Counted from the first letter of the stretch, positions 17,876 to 26,397 are shown. The stretch is 64,000 nucleotides of DNA from Paenibacillus nuruki (GCF_001721045.1 NZ_MDER01000022.1:1-64000), one strand, 5' to 3'. Numbers and translations are program-made. Notes: generated by a model from the letters alone, not told the origin.

Positions 17876-18790
17876 TTAAATAATATCTGTTGGAGTCGAT
17901 AATAAATGTTGCTTCCAATTCAGAGGGAACCCTATAATTTTTAAATCAATATCCTGAGCGTATTTATTGATTAAAAGTTCTAAATCGGTTACCCATGCAT
18001 CCCAAAACTGCTGATCTTTAACCAAATATTTTGTAGAAAAGATGATGGCAAATAACTTTTTAGGATGTATATTCAGCTGTTGAGCATTAATTGAAAGATC
18101 TACAGCTTTAAGAAAGGTATAATAAAGTCTACTAAAATGAGCGCATTTATTTCGTAATACAGATAATACATGAAGCCAATTTTCTAATAAATCTGGTGTT
18201 TTTAAGTTGAACTCTCTAGCAATAATACGTTTATCATTAGGAAATAAATTAGAATACAAAATAGATATAGAAGAGAATGTCAATACTTCAACAGCTACCC
18301 ATACTGGAAATTGACTACTATAATTTTTACGATGATGTTTAATGAATATCTCATTGCTTCTTTTTAAATTCTTGTCCCAATCGTTTTTAAAATCTTCAAA
18401 TTTAATTCGCCCATCTTTTTTATCAAATGCAAAATTATCCTCCTTTTGATAACAAAGAGAATCAGTTGGATATTTCATAGCTAGAAAATAAGACAAACTA
18501 GCTCGCATTTGGATTTCTATGTGTTCGCATAATTTCAATAAATGCACTCGTAGTTCAGAATCAAAGTTATATAGATTCACAATCGTTTCAAAACGTGTAC
18601 CGATATGATATGTAAATTGTCTTGTTCTAAATGGTAATAAATAACCTGTAAAACGGTAGTAACTAATTCGTTTTAATACTTCTTTAGCATAGACACGATC
18701 ATCCACAATAAGATCACGAGATTCTAATAATTGGATCTGCTTATCAATAGATATCGCAGGTTTTAGAGGCGGAACATTAGAATTCATCAT
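17876..18790 (-). CDS. Abi_2 (AbiD/AbiF)-type abortive infection protein with HEPN motif
   Basis: A 304-residue cytoplasmic protein of the Abi_2 family, implicated in phage abortive infection. The N-terminal family signature ISYYRFTGYLLPFR is at about residues 42-55. The region YNFDSELRVHLLKLCEHIEI and the motif LRNKCAHFSR carry the HEPN ribonuclease signature Arg213-x4-His218, so it is probably an RNase toxin. Length is normal. GGGGGC lies just before two adjacent ATG codons. A structured leader RNA with its own promoter precedes the gene. The neighbouring antitoxin/Doc module suggests a small defence cluster. Family is confident; RNase activity and target are inferred. Confidence 0.88.
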   Translation of the reverse strand: MMNSNVPPLKPAISIDKQIQLLESRDLIVDDRVYAKEVLKRISYYRFTGYLLPFRTRQFTYHIGTRFETIVNLYNFDSELRVHLLKLCEHIEIQMRASLSYFLAMKYPTDSLCYQKEDNFAFDKKDGRIKFEDFKNDWDKNLKRSNEIFIKHHRKNYSSQFPVWVAVEVLTFSSISILYSNLFPNDKRIIAREFNLKTPDLLENWLHVLSVLRNKCAHFSRLYYTFLKAVDLSINAQQLNIHPKKLFAIIFSTKYLVKDQQFWDAWVTDLELLINKYAQDIDLKIIGFPLNWKQHLLSTPTDII

Positions 18791-18810
18791 AAAGCCCCCA
18801 TATAATAAAA

Positions 18811-18875
18811 TGGCCCACCCTTTTTTGCATCAAACTAAAATAAACTAGTTTGCTAGGCCGGGTGGGAACTGTTAG
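18811..18875 (-). ncRNA. Structured leader RNA upstream of the Abi gene, possible abiF-type RNA
   Basis: Minus-strand RNA with an outer seven-bp stem, CCCACCC (18860-18866) with GGGTGGG (18814-18820), enclosing an inner seven-bp stem CAAACTA/TAGTTTG (18846-18852 with 18831-18837) on an eight-base loop. It ends about 20 bases before the Abi start. CCCACCC could alternatively pair with the G-rich ribosome binding site (TATGGGGGC). A structured RNA class upstream of abiF-type genes has been described, as I recall; whether this one belongs to it needs a covariance search. Confidence 0.55.
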
Positions 18876-18879
18876 CTTT

Positions 18880-18908
18880 ATCTTATCATTCTTATTATAT
18901 TTTTTCAA
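18880..18908 (-). promoter_or_regulatory. Promoter of the leader RNA and Abi gene
   Basis: Minus strand: TTGAAA (18903-18908), a 17-base spacer, TAAGAT (18880-18885). The predicted start of transcription is near 18873, just before the structured leader. Confidence 0.55.
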
Positions 18909-18947
18909 TCATGTGGGTATAGTCATCAAAAAATAGTATGACATAAC

Positions 18948-18981
18948 AAAAAGCCACTAGTCTACATACAACTAGTGGCTT
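18948..18981 (-). terminator. Terminator after the GH3 gene
   Basis: A ten-bp perfect stem, AAGCCACTAG with CTAGTGGCTT, then TTTTTG on the minus strand, about 30 bases after the GH3 stop. Confidence 0.85.
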
Positions 18982-19008
18982 TCTTCCTTTTGAAATTAAA
19001 AGAAATCA

Positions 19009-21795
19009 TTACACTTTTCTTAATTCTAAATGCTTCACTTCAATCCCTGGCTTCACAAATTCAAACTTCAATTCATATACTCCAGCTTCTAATTCCACCT
19101 TAACTAGCTTCTGTGTGACCCATTTACCTTCTGTACCATTGGTCTGGATCGTGGTGACCAGCTGATCATTAAACGTTAAGTTACAAGCACTTTGCGCCAG
19201 ATCATTATCAGGTGACATGACATAAGCGAACAATCGGTACATTCCGCTTTCTTTGACTTCGATAAATGTAGATTCATCGGTATCCAGTGGAATCGGTTGG
19301 TTAGGTGTTACTTTTTGTGCCTGTTCTGCGGATAAGCCTGCATTGCCTTTAAATAGATCAATACTTTCAACAAAGGCTTCTTTACGGGCAAACACAGGCG
19401 CTTGCATAATAAATTCACAAATATTAATCGCACAACGTTGTAACTCGCCTACGGTTAAAGATCCATTCGCTAATGATTCGATCGTGTTATCGCCCCAAGC
19501 GTTCGTCTCTGCTCCATAGTTAGGCACAACCATATACAGATCATTTTGCGCACGTACCATAGCGTTCATGTTTTTGCGATCAGCAGGACCGGCTTCTGCC
19601 GTATCATTCATAATCGCCCACCAGTCGGTCATCACGATACCGTTAAAGCCCCATTCACCACGTAGAATCGTTGTATTTAGATCATAATTGGAAGCCGCCC
19701 AATGGCTGTTAATCGGATTGTATGAAGTCATGACCGAGTTCGCTCCACCTTGCTTCACAGCAATCTCGAATCCTTTTAAATAAATCTGGCGCAGCGCACG
19801 TTCAGAGACGACAGCATCGACTTTACTACGATGTTTCTCCTGATTATTACAAGCAAAATGCTTCAGTGTCGCATTCGAACCGCCTTTCATAATTCCACGG
19901 GTACAAGCCGCTGCAAATACACCTGAGATCAACGGATCTTCTGAAAAATACTCAAAGTTACGTCCATTTAATGGACTACGACGAATATTAAGTCCCGGTC
20001 CAAGTAAAGCATCAATATGGTTAATCAGCATTTCCTGACCTTCCATCATATACAATTCTTCAACCAGTTCACTATTCCATGTTGCCGCAAGCAGTGTTCC
20101 AATCGACACCTGTGTAGATTGCTCTCCGCTATCCATACGAATCCCAGACGGGCCATCTGCTGTACATGCGACTGGAATACCATAGCCAAATAGATTGTCA
20201 CTCACGCCGCCAAAAGCAGATGCTGTCCCTGATGTTACCAGAGGACTACTCATCCCTTCTCCGCGGACTAGAGCAGCCAAGTCTTCATTATTCAATTGAG
20301 CAACAAATTCTTCGATACTGACTTTGCCATCGGCTACATCTTTCAGCTTATGTCCTTTATCTCCTGTCTGCGCTAGGGTTTCAGGAAGGTTTTGCTGAAT
20401 GCGTTCTTTGAGCGAAATCTGGCGTGTTGGAGCTTCGACAGAACTCAGTTCATACGTGCCATCCTCTTTGCGAGTGCCCGGTTTGACCCGATTAAAGCTT
20501 TCAACAGGAGCCATCGCTTCTGCACATTGCTCCACCACATGCAACTGTTCCAGTACATAACCACTTTGTCCATTTACCTGTACAGGTTGTACCTTTTTCA
20601 CACTGGTTCCTACATGGAAAATATACGTACCACTTTCTAGAACATAAGCAGAACGATGCCCTGTTACTCCGCTATCATCGTAGGAAGCCAAAGAAGACAT
20701 AGAGAACGTAATCGTTAATGTTTCTGCTTCTTCCGGTTGTAACAGCTTCGTTTTGCCGAACCCTGCTAACACTTTGACAGGTTGACCCAGTTCTCCTTGA
20801 GGTGCTTCTACATAGACTTGTACCACTTCTTTACCTGCAAATGTAGAACCGCTATTCTGCACATTGACCGTGAACTCAATATGTTCTTCTCCGTCTTTGG
20901 AGATCACTTTAGCTTCTTGAGCGTCGATCGTAAAGTCTGTATAAGATATGCCGTATCCAAATTCAAACTGTACTTTCTCCGGGCAAAACGTTTCAAAATA
21001 GCGATAACCTACATAAATATCTTCTTCATATACACTTTTAAATTCATTACCATAATTACGTGTAGATGGGTAATCTGCAATCGAATAAGCAATGGTATCG
21101 GTTAGCTTACCACTAGGTGTCACTTCACCGACAAGCACATCTGCAATCGCGTTACCGCCTTCCATTCCGCCATGCCATGCGTAGATGACACTGCTAATCG
21201 GGTGTATGTATCCTGTATCATTAATCCAGCTCATATCTACAATATTGGATACATTCAAGATCACAACCGTCTGGTCAAAATGAGCAGTTACATGTTGCAA
21301 CATGGATTGTTCCTCAATCGTTAACTTATAACTTCCTGGCTCATCTGCATTATCCTGATCTTCACCAGCAGTACGCCCGATGATCATAATCGCTTTGTCC
21401 GAATGTTTGCGTGCTTCGGCGACCAATTCATCGGTTAACGGCATTTCTTTCTGGAACCAAGGCTCTGCTGCCCAGCCACCACCACCATTATCAAACGGAT
21501 TTTCTTCGATCCACTTTTCATAGACAGATGCTAATTGTTCGTTGACTGTAATATCTGCTTTACTGCGTAATCCATCTAATAGATTAGTCGTATACGCTAC
21601 ATGTACACTACCACCAGAACCTGTACCACTGCGATAATAATTGACCTGCGTCCGACCAAATATTGAAACGCTTTCTTTTTTCTGAATTGGAAGAACCTGA
21701 CCGTCATTTTTCAATAATACTGCACCTTCAGCAGCTACTTTACGACTAAATTCTGCAAATCCTTTCAATGGAACGCCTATCGTTGATGTACTCAA
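19009..21795 (-). CDS. Circularly permuted GH3 glycosidase (beta-glucosidase/beta-xylosidase type)
   Basis: Family 3 glycoside hydrolase with its domains in swapped order. The segments that normally end a GH3 enzyme come first (about residues 10-460: EGAVLLKNDGQVLPI, then DFTIDAQ and the fibronectin-III-like part). The (beta/alpha)8 domain follows (about 500-820), with its nucleophile Asp724 in GIVMTDWW and the substrate-binding KHFACNNQE. A C-terminal jelly-roll (about 830-928) resembles a carbohydrate-binding module. The TTG start at 21795 follows AGGAGG by eight bases; an upstream in-frame ATG has no ribosome site and lies in the previous terminator region. There is no signal peptide, so it is probably cytoplasmic. 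Gene-swapped GH3 enzymes are known in clostridia. Confidence 0.88.
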   Translation of the reverse strand: MSTSTIGVPLKGFAEFSRKVAAEGAVLLKNDGQVLPIQKKESVSIFGRTQVNYYRSGTGSGGSVHVAYTTNLLDGLRSKADITVNEQLASVYEKWIEENPFDNGGGGWAAEPWFQKEMPLTDELVAEARKHSDKAIMIIGRTAGEDQDNADEPGSYKLTIEEQSMLQHVTAHFDQTVVILNVSNIVDMSWINDTGYIHPISSVIYAWHGGMEGGNAIADVLVGEVTPSGKLTDTIAYSIADYPSTRNYGNEFKSVYEEDIYVGYRYFETFCPEKVQFEFGYGISYTDFTIDAQEAKVISKDGEEHIEFTVNVQNSGSTFAGKEVVQVYVEAPQGELGQPVKVLAGFGKTKLLQPEEAETLTITFSMSSLASYDDSGVTGHRSAYVLESGTYIFHVGTSVKKVQPVQVNGQSGYVLEQLHVVEQCAEAMAPVESFNRVKPGTRKEDGTYELSSVEAPTRQISLKERIQQNLPETLAQTGDKGHKLKDVADGKVSIEEFVAQLNNEDLAALVRGEGMSSPLVTSGTASAFGGVSDNLFGYGIPVACTADGPSGIRMDSGEQSTQVSIGTLLAATWNSELVEELYMMEGQEMLINHIDALLGPGLNIRRSPLNGRNFEYFSEDPLISGVFAAACTRGIMKGGSNATLKHFACNNQEKHRSKVDAVVSERALRQIYLKGFEIAVKQGGANSVMTSYNPINSHWAASNYDLNTTILRGEWGFNGIVMTDWWAIMNDTAEAGPADRKNMNAMVRAQNDLYMVVPNYGAETNAWGDNTIESLANGSLTVGELQRCAINICEFIMQAPVFARKEAFVESIDLFKGNAGLSAEQAQKVTPNQPIPLDTDESTFIEVKESGMYRLFAYVMSPDNDLAQSACNLTFNDQLVTTIQTNGTEGKWVTQKLVKVELEAGVYELKFEFVKPGIEVKHLELRKV

Positions 21796-21881
21796 ATGTA
21801 TCGCCTCCTGATTAGTTGATCTATCTATATTATGTACTTCATCTTGTGCAAAAGCAAAACGTAGAGCAAGTGTACATAATG

Positions 21882-21914
21882 AAAAAAAACTAACTTTGCT
21901 GACTAAAATTAGTT
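21882..21914 (-). terminator. Terminator after the discoidin-like gene
   Basis: Minus strand AACTAATTTT pairs with AAAGTTAGTT (10 bp with one GU) around a seven-base loop, followed by six or more T. It separates the 21958-22749 gene from GH3, so GH3 should have its own promoter in the 85 bases that follow. Confidence 0.75.
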
Positions 21915-21957
21915 CTTTACGATAAGTGGAACATGATATCAAAAAATCACATCGATC

Positions 21958-22749
21958 TCAAGCTTCCCGACCATATATTTCAAACTGTGTCAAAGCTGGA
22001 AAAGGAGAAGGATCATCAGATTGGATTAACTCGCTCAATGTAACCCATTCTACTGCTTTTTCTTGGATCGAAATGATTTGCGGTTGATGCGTCTTCACCA
22101 GAATCACTTGCTCTGAACTTCCATCCGAATACGTCAACGTCACTCGCTCCCAATAATTATCATGCGGAAAGTCTGCCCGTAACGTCAACACTACCTGATC
22201 AATCCATACGTTACGCCCAAAATGAATCGTAATCGCCGCATCGGGACGCTGATTAATTCCCCAAGATTCGTAAGGCCATTCTCCATGCGAATGATTGGCA
22301 CGATTACCATTGATTGCATTCCGCGCTGCAAAAACAGCTTCCCCACGCGTCTCTACATTTGCTGAAGCATGTGGGTAGCAGACGTTATTAGTATGTTGAT
22401 CGTACGGGTTGTAAGCTACGTTGCGATGAGCCTGAATCTCTTCCTTCGTTGCTAGACGTACAGTCAACAGATGCATCTCGCCTGTAAAAGACTTCGGTGA
22501 GTAGGAAGATCTTTTTTCAGCAAAAGGTATTGAGTATGGGTATTCTTCACCTGTCATATAGATAAAAGCTTCACCCATCGAGTCTTCCAGTTGGATCATG
22601 AGATATGTATTGGGTTTGGAGCATTTGAGGACAATGATATCTTCGGGTTGGTACGCTTGGGTGTACACGAGATGTACTTGGTTGGTGTCGGTATGAGAAG
22701 CTAAGACTTTGCCAGTGGCGCTTTGGATTTCAAGCGATAGGTTGGTCAT
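21958..22749 (-). CDS. Discoidin (F5/8 type C)-like carbohydrate-binding protein
   Basis: A 263-residue protein without signal peptide. The C-terminal half (about residues 115-262) looks like a coagulation-factor-5/8 type C jelly-roll: NVCYPHASANVETRGEAVFAARNAINGN, AITIHFGRNVWIDQVVLTLR and a final FEIYGRE. The N-terminal half is beta-rich and of unknown type. Such proteins of Bacilli are usually annotated only as carbohydrate-binding. Here it sits upstream of the GH3 gene in the same direction but behind a terminator. A role in handling plant oligosaccharides is inferred from context only. Confidence 0.7.
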   Translation of the reverse strand: MTNLSLEIQSATGKVLASHTDTNQVHLVYTQAYQPEDIIVLKCSKPNTYLMIQLEDSMGEAFIYMTGEEYPYSIPFAEKRSSYSPKSFTGEMHLLTVRLATKEEIQAHRNVAYNPYDQHTNNVCYPHASANVETRGEAVFAARNAINGNRANHSHGEWPYESWGINQRPDAAITIHFGRNVWIDQVVLTLRADFPHDNYWERVTLTYSDGSSEQVILVKTHQPQIISIQEKAVEWVTLSELIQSDDPSPFPALTQFEIYGREA

Positions 22750-22929
22750 GGGCTTTGGCTCCGTTCTATTGGTTTATTTATAGTACTTTAAAAGGTTATC
22801 GAAAGCATTTTCAACGACAGAGCTGATGTACTAATAATTAGAGAAAACGCTATCATAATTAAACCGAAATATCTATACTAGGTCGAGATACATTTGTTTT
22901 ATATTTATTTTCACATTTTCAATAGAATA

Positions 22930-23328
22930 CTATTTGGATGCAGAGTACTTACGAAGTATCTCTACAATTTATTCAAAAGAAGTATTCCCTGTAGCAATAT
23001 CCACAATAAATTCAACAGCAAATACACGTTCCATTCTCAAATGGTAACCATTAATCATCAAAAAAGACTTCACCACTAAATAAGCTGTACGTTTATTTCC
23101 GTTATGAAAACAATAGTTTTTAACAAGAGATTCTAACAACGCCGCCGCTTTATCAAACAAGCTAGGATACGCATCTTCACCAAATAAGCTCTGCATCGGT
23201 CTATGTATAGCAGACAGAATCAAGCAAGGTATGATCCTTGATTCCTGCCTAATCTACACATCATTCATTTGTCGCATCATATAATAATGAGCAGCAATCA
23301 CTTCTTCTTTGGTTAAAAATAGCGTCAT
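22930..23328 (-). pseudogene. Decayed Doc/Fic toxin gene of the second module
   Basis: The ATG at 23328 starts MTLFLTKEEVIAAHYYMMRQ, one base after the antitoxin stop, but the frame hits TAG after 24 codons. The continuation AGIKDHTLLDS lies in another frame, and a tandem TCTG duplication then restores the frame to AIHRPMQSLFGEDAYPSLFD. A TAA after TSFE cuts off the last residues IVEILRKYSASK, which are still readable to TAG at 22930. The Fic motif reads NYCFHNGNKR, with Tyr where the conserved His belongs. There are at least four independent lesions, so no active toxin is made, although the 84-residue piece 22969-23223 remains open. Confidence 0.85.
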
Positions 23329-23329
23329 A

Positions 23330-23620
23330 TTATCTGTCCTTCAAATCATCAAATATCGCACGATCTTCCTCAAATACATCATAAAATGCTTCTAACACTT
23401 CAAGTCGAATATTTTTAGGAAGCTCTATCTGACGAGCCTTTCTTAATATAATCTCACCATCATTTTCAACAAATTCAATCTCATCACCTTGAGAAATATC
23501 CAACTTCTCAGCCAGTAACTTTGGAAAGCTAACTCCAAGACTATTACCCATCCGACCAATTTTACGAGAATATACGTTATGATCCGACTTTTTTTGATTT
23601 AGCTTTATCGTTTTGTTCAC
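23330..23620 (-). CDS. AbrB/MazE-type antitoxin of the second, toxin-less module
   Basis: A 96-residue antitoxin paralogous to the one at 17066-17329. The AbrB core is at about residues 15-62: YSRKIGRMGNSLGVSFPKLL, then GDEIEFVENDGEIILRKA. The C-terminal DVFEEDRAIFDDLKDR matches the first antitoxin's end (LKELKDR). The GTG start at 23618-23620 has GAGGTGA five bases upstream and removes ten residues from the longest frame. The gene is intact although its toxin is broken. It may repress its own promoter through a GTTATAAC dyad and, if specificity is shared, could cross-neutralise the first Doc toxin (inference). Confidence 0.85.
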   Translation of the reverse strand: MNKTIKLNQKKSDHNVYSRKIGRMGNSLGVSFPKLLAEKLDISQGDEIEFVENDGEIILRKARQIELPKNIRLEVLEAFYDVFEEDRAIFDDLKDR

Positions 23621-23653
23621 TCTAATCACCTCTATTATTTGTTTAATCATGTA

Positions 23654-23672
23654 AGTTATAAATGTTATAACT
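23654..23672. promoter_or_regulatory. Palindromic operator of the second antitoxin
   Basis: AGTTATAA-ATG-TTATAACT is a perfect eight-bp dyad with a three-base centre, 34 bases upstream of the antitoxin GTG. It shares GTTATAAC with the palindrome at the first module's promoter. Confidence 0.55.
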
Positions 23673-23698
23673 TTGAGTAGAAAATATCATAGTTAATA

Positions 23699-23734
23699 GT
23701 AAAAAGCCACCTATCAGTATCTAATAGATGGCTT
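23699..23734 (-). terminator. Terminator after the MetE-like gene
   Basis: Minus strand AAGCCATCTAT pairs with ATAGGTGGCTT (11 bp, one GU) across a nine-base loop, followed by TTTTTA. It lies 60 bases after the MetE-like stop. Confidence 0.75.
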
Positions 23735-23791
23735 CTTTATACTTTCATTCAAGAATCTAATCACATGTATATTCTTTCATCAATTGGAAAA

Positions 23792-24952
23792 TCACTTCGC
23801 CCAATACTGCTCCGCAATCTTCTGCCCTTGATTGATTTTTTTCCATTGCTCTGCTTCGGTCAACTCATTACCACCATCGCAAGAAGCAAATCCGCATTGA
23901 TGGGAAAGCAACAAACGATCTTTATCAATAATCGTAGATGCTTCATCCAACAAGCGAAGAACACGTTCTTCATCGTCTAACGTACTTGTTTTGGAGGATA
24001 GTAAGCCCAAAACAACCTCAGTGTTTGGTTTGTCTTTGAACACAGCAAGCGCTTCAAGCGAACCTGCACGCTCATCATCCCATTCCAAGAAGAAGCGATC
24101 ATACTTGAGTTGCTTCAAGAACAAGTTCGCAATCTTCACATACGATCCGCCACCCATATTGCGAGAATCGTAGTTACCACGGCAGTTATGTGTCCACATT
24201 TTTAGACCCAGACTGTGACCATAGTCGATAACAGTATTGCTAATATCGATAAATTCAGTCGCCAGCGCCTGTACTTCTTCTTGGTTAATATGCTCGCCAG
24301 TATACGGAGAGTTCGGGTTATCATCTGCAAATAGTTCCCACAAGCAATCGTCGAATTGCAGGATTTTACCGCCCGCTTCTGCAAATTCTTTCACAAATTC
24401 AGTATAGGCTTTGACCAGACCTGCTTTGAGTTCTTTCGCATTTTGGTAGACCGCATCAGTACCACCGATATTATCCGACCATGATAATTCACCGAAAATA
24501 TGGGATGGAGACGGTACACAAAGCTTCGTCTCACGATCGCCTGCATGATCTTTTAGCTTTTTGAATACTTCGATAAAATGATGATTTTTCCCGCCGAGTT
24601 CGCCTGTGATCCGTAGTCCGATATCTTTGCGTGTCTCGTATTTGGAATTTCCATCTGTATCGCGGAAAAAGTATCCATGATCTGCAATATAACGTTCAAT
24701 TCCTTGGAAGCCCCAAACAAAGTCTAGGTGCCACATGGATTTGGAATATTCACCATCTGTAATGATCGACAGATCATTTTCGATTTCTTTTTCCACAACA
24801 GACTGGATCGCTTTCGCTTCTGTCTGCTCATATCCATCGAACTACTGATAAAACGGATAATTAATATCATCACGATGCTCGATTTGTGTTTTATATTCTA
24901 ACAACTCAGCCGGTCGCAACAAGCTACCTACGATTTGAAATTTATCACTCAT
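23792..24952 (-). pseudogene. MetE-like (cobalamin-independent methionine synthase C-domain) gene with in-frame amber codon
   Basis: The ATG at 24952, behind a GGGGGA ribosome site, begins MSDKFQIVGSLLRPAELLEY, but codon 37 is TAG (24842-24844). The same frame then runs on without a gap for 349 codons (QTEAKAIQSVV through QYWAK). The family is the short MetE/YxjG-type methyltransferase: GSLLRP at the start, ITDGEYSKSMWHLDF, and a zinc site from HNC (about residue 258) and CGFAS near the end. Methyl transfer to a thiol such as homocysteine is expected. No other lesion is seen, so this is a recent nonsense mutation, a sequencing error or, less likely, readthrough. Internal initiation near 24796 would lose the N-terminal motif. 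Confidence 0.8.
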
Positions 24953-25304
24953 GTTAAAATCCCCCTTGGTGTTGTTCACGATTAATAATTATTTGTTTAT
25001 TTTAACACGGGGAGACTTTCTTTACGTAAGCTGAAAAGGTATATCTGGCTATAGTTATTAGCTATAGGTGGAATTGAAAGACTCATTTGATCATCTTATT
25101 TTTCATTTGGTCTGTACCATGATAATGAATATCTATAATAAGTTTTAATGACGAGCATTATTTTCTATCTCAGAGTACAGTCTACTGATAATATATGAGG
25201 TGAAATATACTTAAAATCGTATCTTTTCTAGCTTGGTTATAGATAGATCAATCTTTTTCTTAGAAAAATTTCTATGGTCTTTGATTAAGAATAGAGGTTT
25301 ATTT
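24953..25304. other. Gene-free AT-rich stretch
   Basis: About 350 bases upstream of the MetE-like gene. An inverted pair CTATAG...CTATAG at about 25048-25067 may be regulatory. No S-box, T-box or tRNA is visible and no credible open frame was found. Confidence 0.5.
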
Positions 25305-25543
25305 TTACAATAAAATAGCCAACATTCTCAGAATCATATATGAATGGGATAACCCCCTATGTAACTCATACGTAAAATCAATTTGCGAGATTTTCTTCAT
25401 CCGCATTAGTAATGTAAATTTCTTTCTGAACGGATATTTTCTCTATTCCCCTAACGATTGCAAAAAGTATACTCTTCGCTACTTTATCAACTAAAGAAAT
25501 TTGTAAGCTTCGTACCTTTTAACTTGTAGCTCATTTTATTCAT
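25305..25543 (-). pseudogene. Frameshifted remnant of an unknown gene
   Basis: Protein-like sequence runs through successive frames on the minus strand. ATG at 25543 gives MNKMSYKLKGTKLTNFF; a one-base shift continues as VDKVAKSILFAIVRGIEKIS and ITNADEENLAN; another shift gives DFTYELHRGLSHSYMILRML and a stop at 25305-25307. I do not recognise the family. Reading as one decayed gene of about 80 codons is an inference from composition and continuity. Confidence 0.35.
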
Positions 25544-25549
25544 ATTCTT

Positions 25550-25582
25550 AAAAATAAAAGCTGCTCTATGATTGAGCAGCTT
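25550..25582 (-). terminator. Terminator overlapping the end of the 25566 gene
   Basis: AAGCTGCTC pairs with GAGCAGCTT around a seven-base loop, followed by TTATTTTT on the minus strand. The right arm lies inside the last codons of the gene. Confidence 0.75.
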
Positions 25583-26303
25583 CCAAGCTTTTACTATAAA
25601 ATTTAAAAAGTTCTAGCATCTTTTTCTTATGATCCTTTTCTTTATTTATTTCTCGTTGAAGTATTTCTATTTCATTTTTAAATTCTTCAGACTTCATGTA
25701 TTCTTCCAGCCTAGTTGCTTCTTTTAACATTTCTTTTTCGTAAAAGTATCTTATAAGTTCATTACAATCATCTTTTTTCTTAATTACTGTCTCATGAAGC
25801 CAAGTATCTTTATAAATAAAACCGTTCTCTCTAATATCTCTAATCATTTCGCTATACTGATATCGGATCTTCCAGTTTATGGTTTCTAATCTTCCATACT
25901 TTTGGTGAAATAAATGAGTAGGGACATTAATATAATTCTTGAATTGATTTTCCATATATTCTACAGAAGTACCTCTTATAGCAGCTGCCTCTGATTTGGT
26001 CATTGCTTGGTTTGAATCATATTCAAAAGGCCCAACCACATGACCAATTTCATAACGAGATAAAAGAAAAGGCTCATGCCCTATTACGCGTACAACAATG
26101 AATTCATTTGCTATCAAGCTATCTTTTATTGAACTCTTATCATCTGCAAAAGTAAAAATTCCATTTTTATAAAGATAAATATTACAAGGATAAATATAAT
26201 TATTAATAGTTGTAAATTTAGAATAATCAATCATTAAATTCCATTTTTTTCTTATTTTTAATTCAAAGGTTACTTTATTGTCGAACACATCTAATTTTAC
26301 CAT
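25566..26303 (-). CDS. Hypothetical protein with C-terminal coiled coil, 245 aa
   Basis: Unknown family. The ATG follows GGAGGATTGA closely (TTTAGGAGGATTGAATG), a strong start. Residues 1-110 look beta-rich with a lone RVIGHEPFLLSRYEIGHVVG segment; TKSEAAAIRGTSVEYMENQ (about 105-125) resembles a helix-turn-helix or recognition helix. About residues 185-240 are highly charged and likely coiled coil (EEYMKSEEFKNEIEILQREI). No signal peptide or membrane helix. It lies alone in an AT-rich, decaying region, with remnants on both sides, which suggests a laterally acquired segment. Confidence 0.65.
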   Translation of the reverse strand: MVKLDVFDNKVTFELKIRKKWNLMIDYSKFTTINNYIYPCNIYLYKNGIFTFADDKSSIKDSLIANEFIVVRVIGHEPFLLSRYEIGHVVGPFEYDSNQAMTKSEAAAIRGTSVEYMENQFKNYINVPTHLFHQKYGRLETINWKIRYQYSEMIRDIRENGFIYKDTWLHETVIKKKDDCNELIRYFYEKEMLKEATRLEEYMKSEEFKNEIEILQREINKEKDHKKKMLELFKFYSKSLEAAQS

Positions 26304-26397
26304 TCAATCCTCCTAAATTATTTACTGATTTGAATATATTAGAATCATGAAAGAAAAAATAGCATTTATTTGGGATAATTCAGTACAGATTGCATAT

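Noticed and set aside
21796-21942. Upstream ATG of GH3 giving a signal-peptide-like N-terminus
   Set aside because: No ribosome site, and the frame runs through the previous gene's terminator; TTG at 21795 has AGGAGG at the right distance.
23792-24952. Pyrrolysine insertion at the amber codon
   Set aside because: This family is not known to use it, no pyl genes are visible and a nearby gene also carries nonsense mutations, so a simple mutation or error is likelier.
24953-25304. S-box or T-box before the MetE-like gene
   Set aside because: None of the conserved core sequences are present; only a short CTATAG inverted pair.
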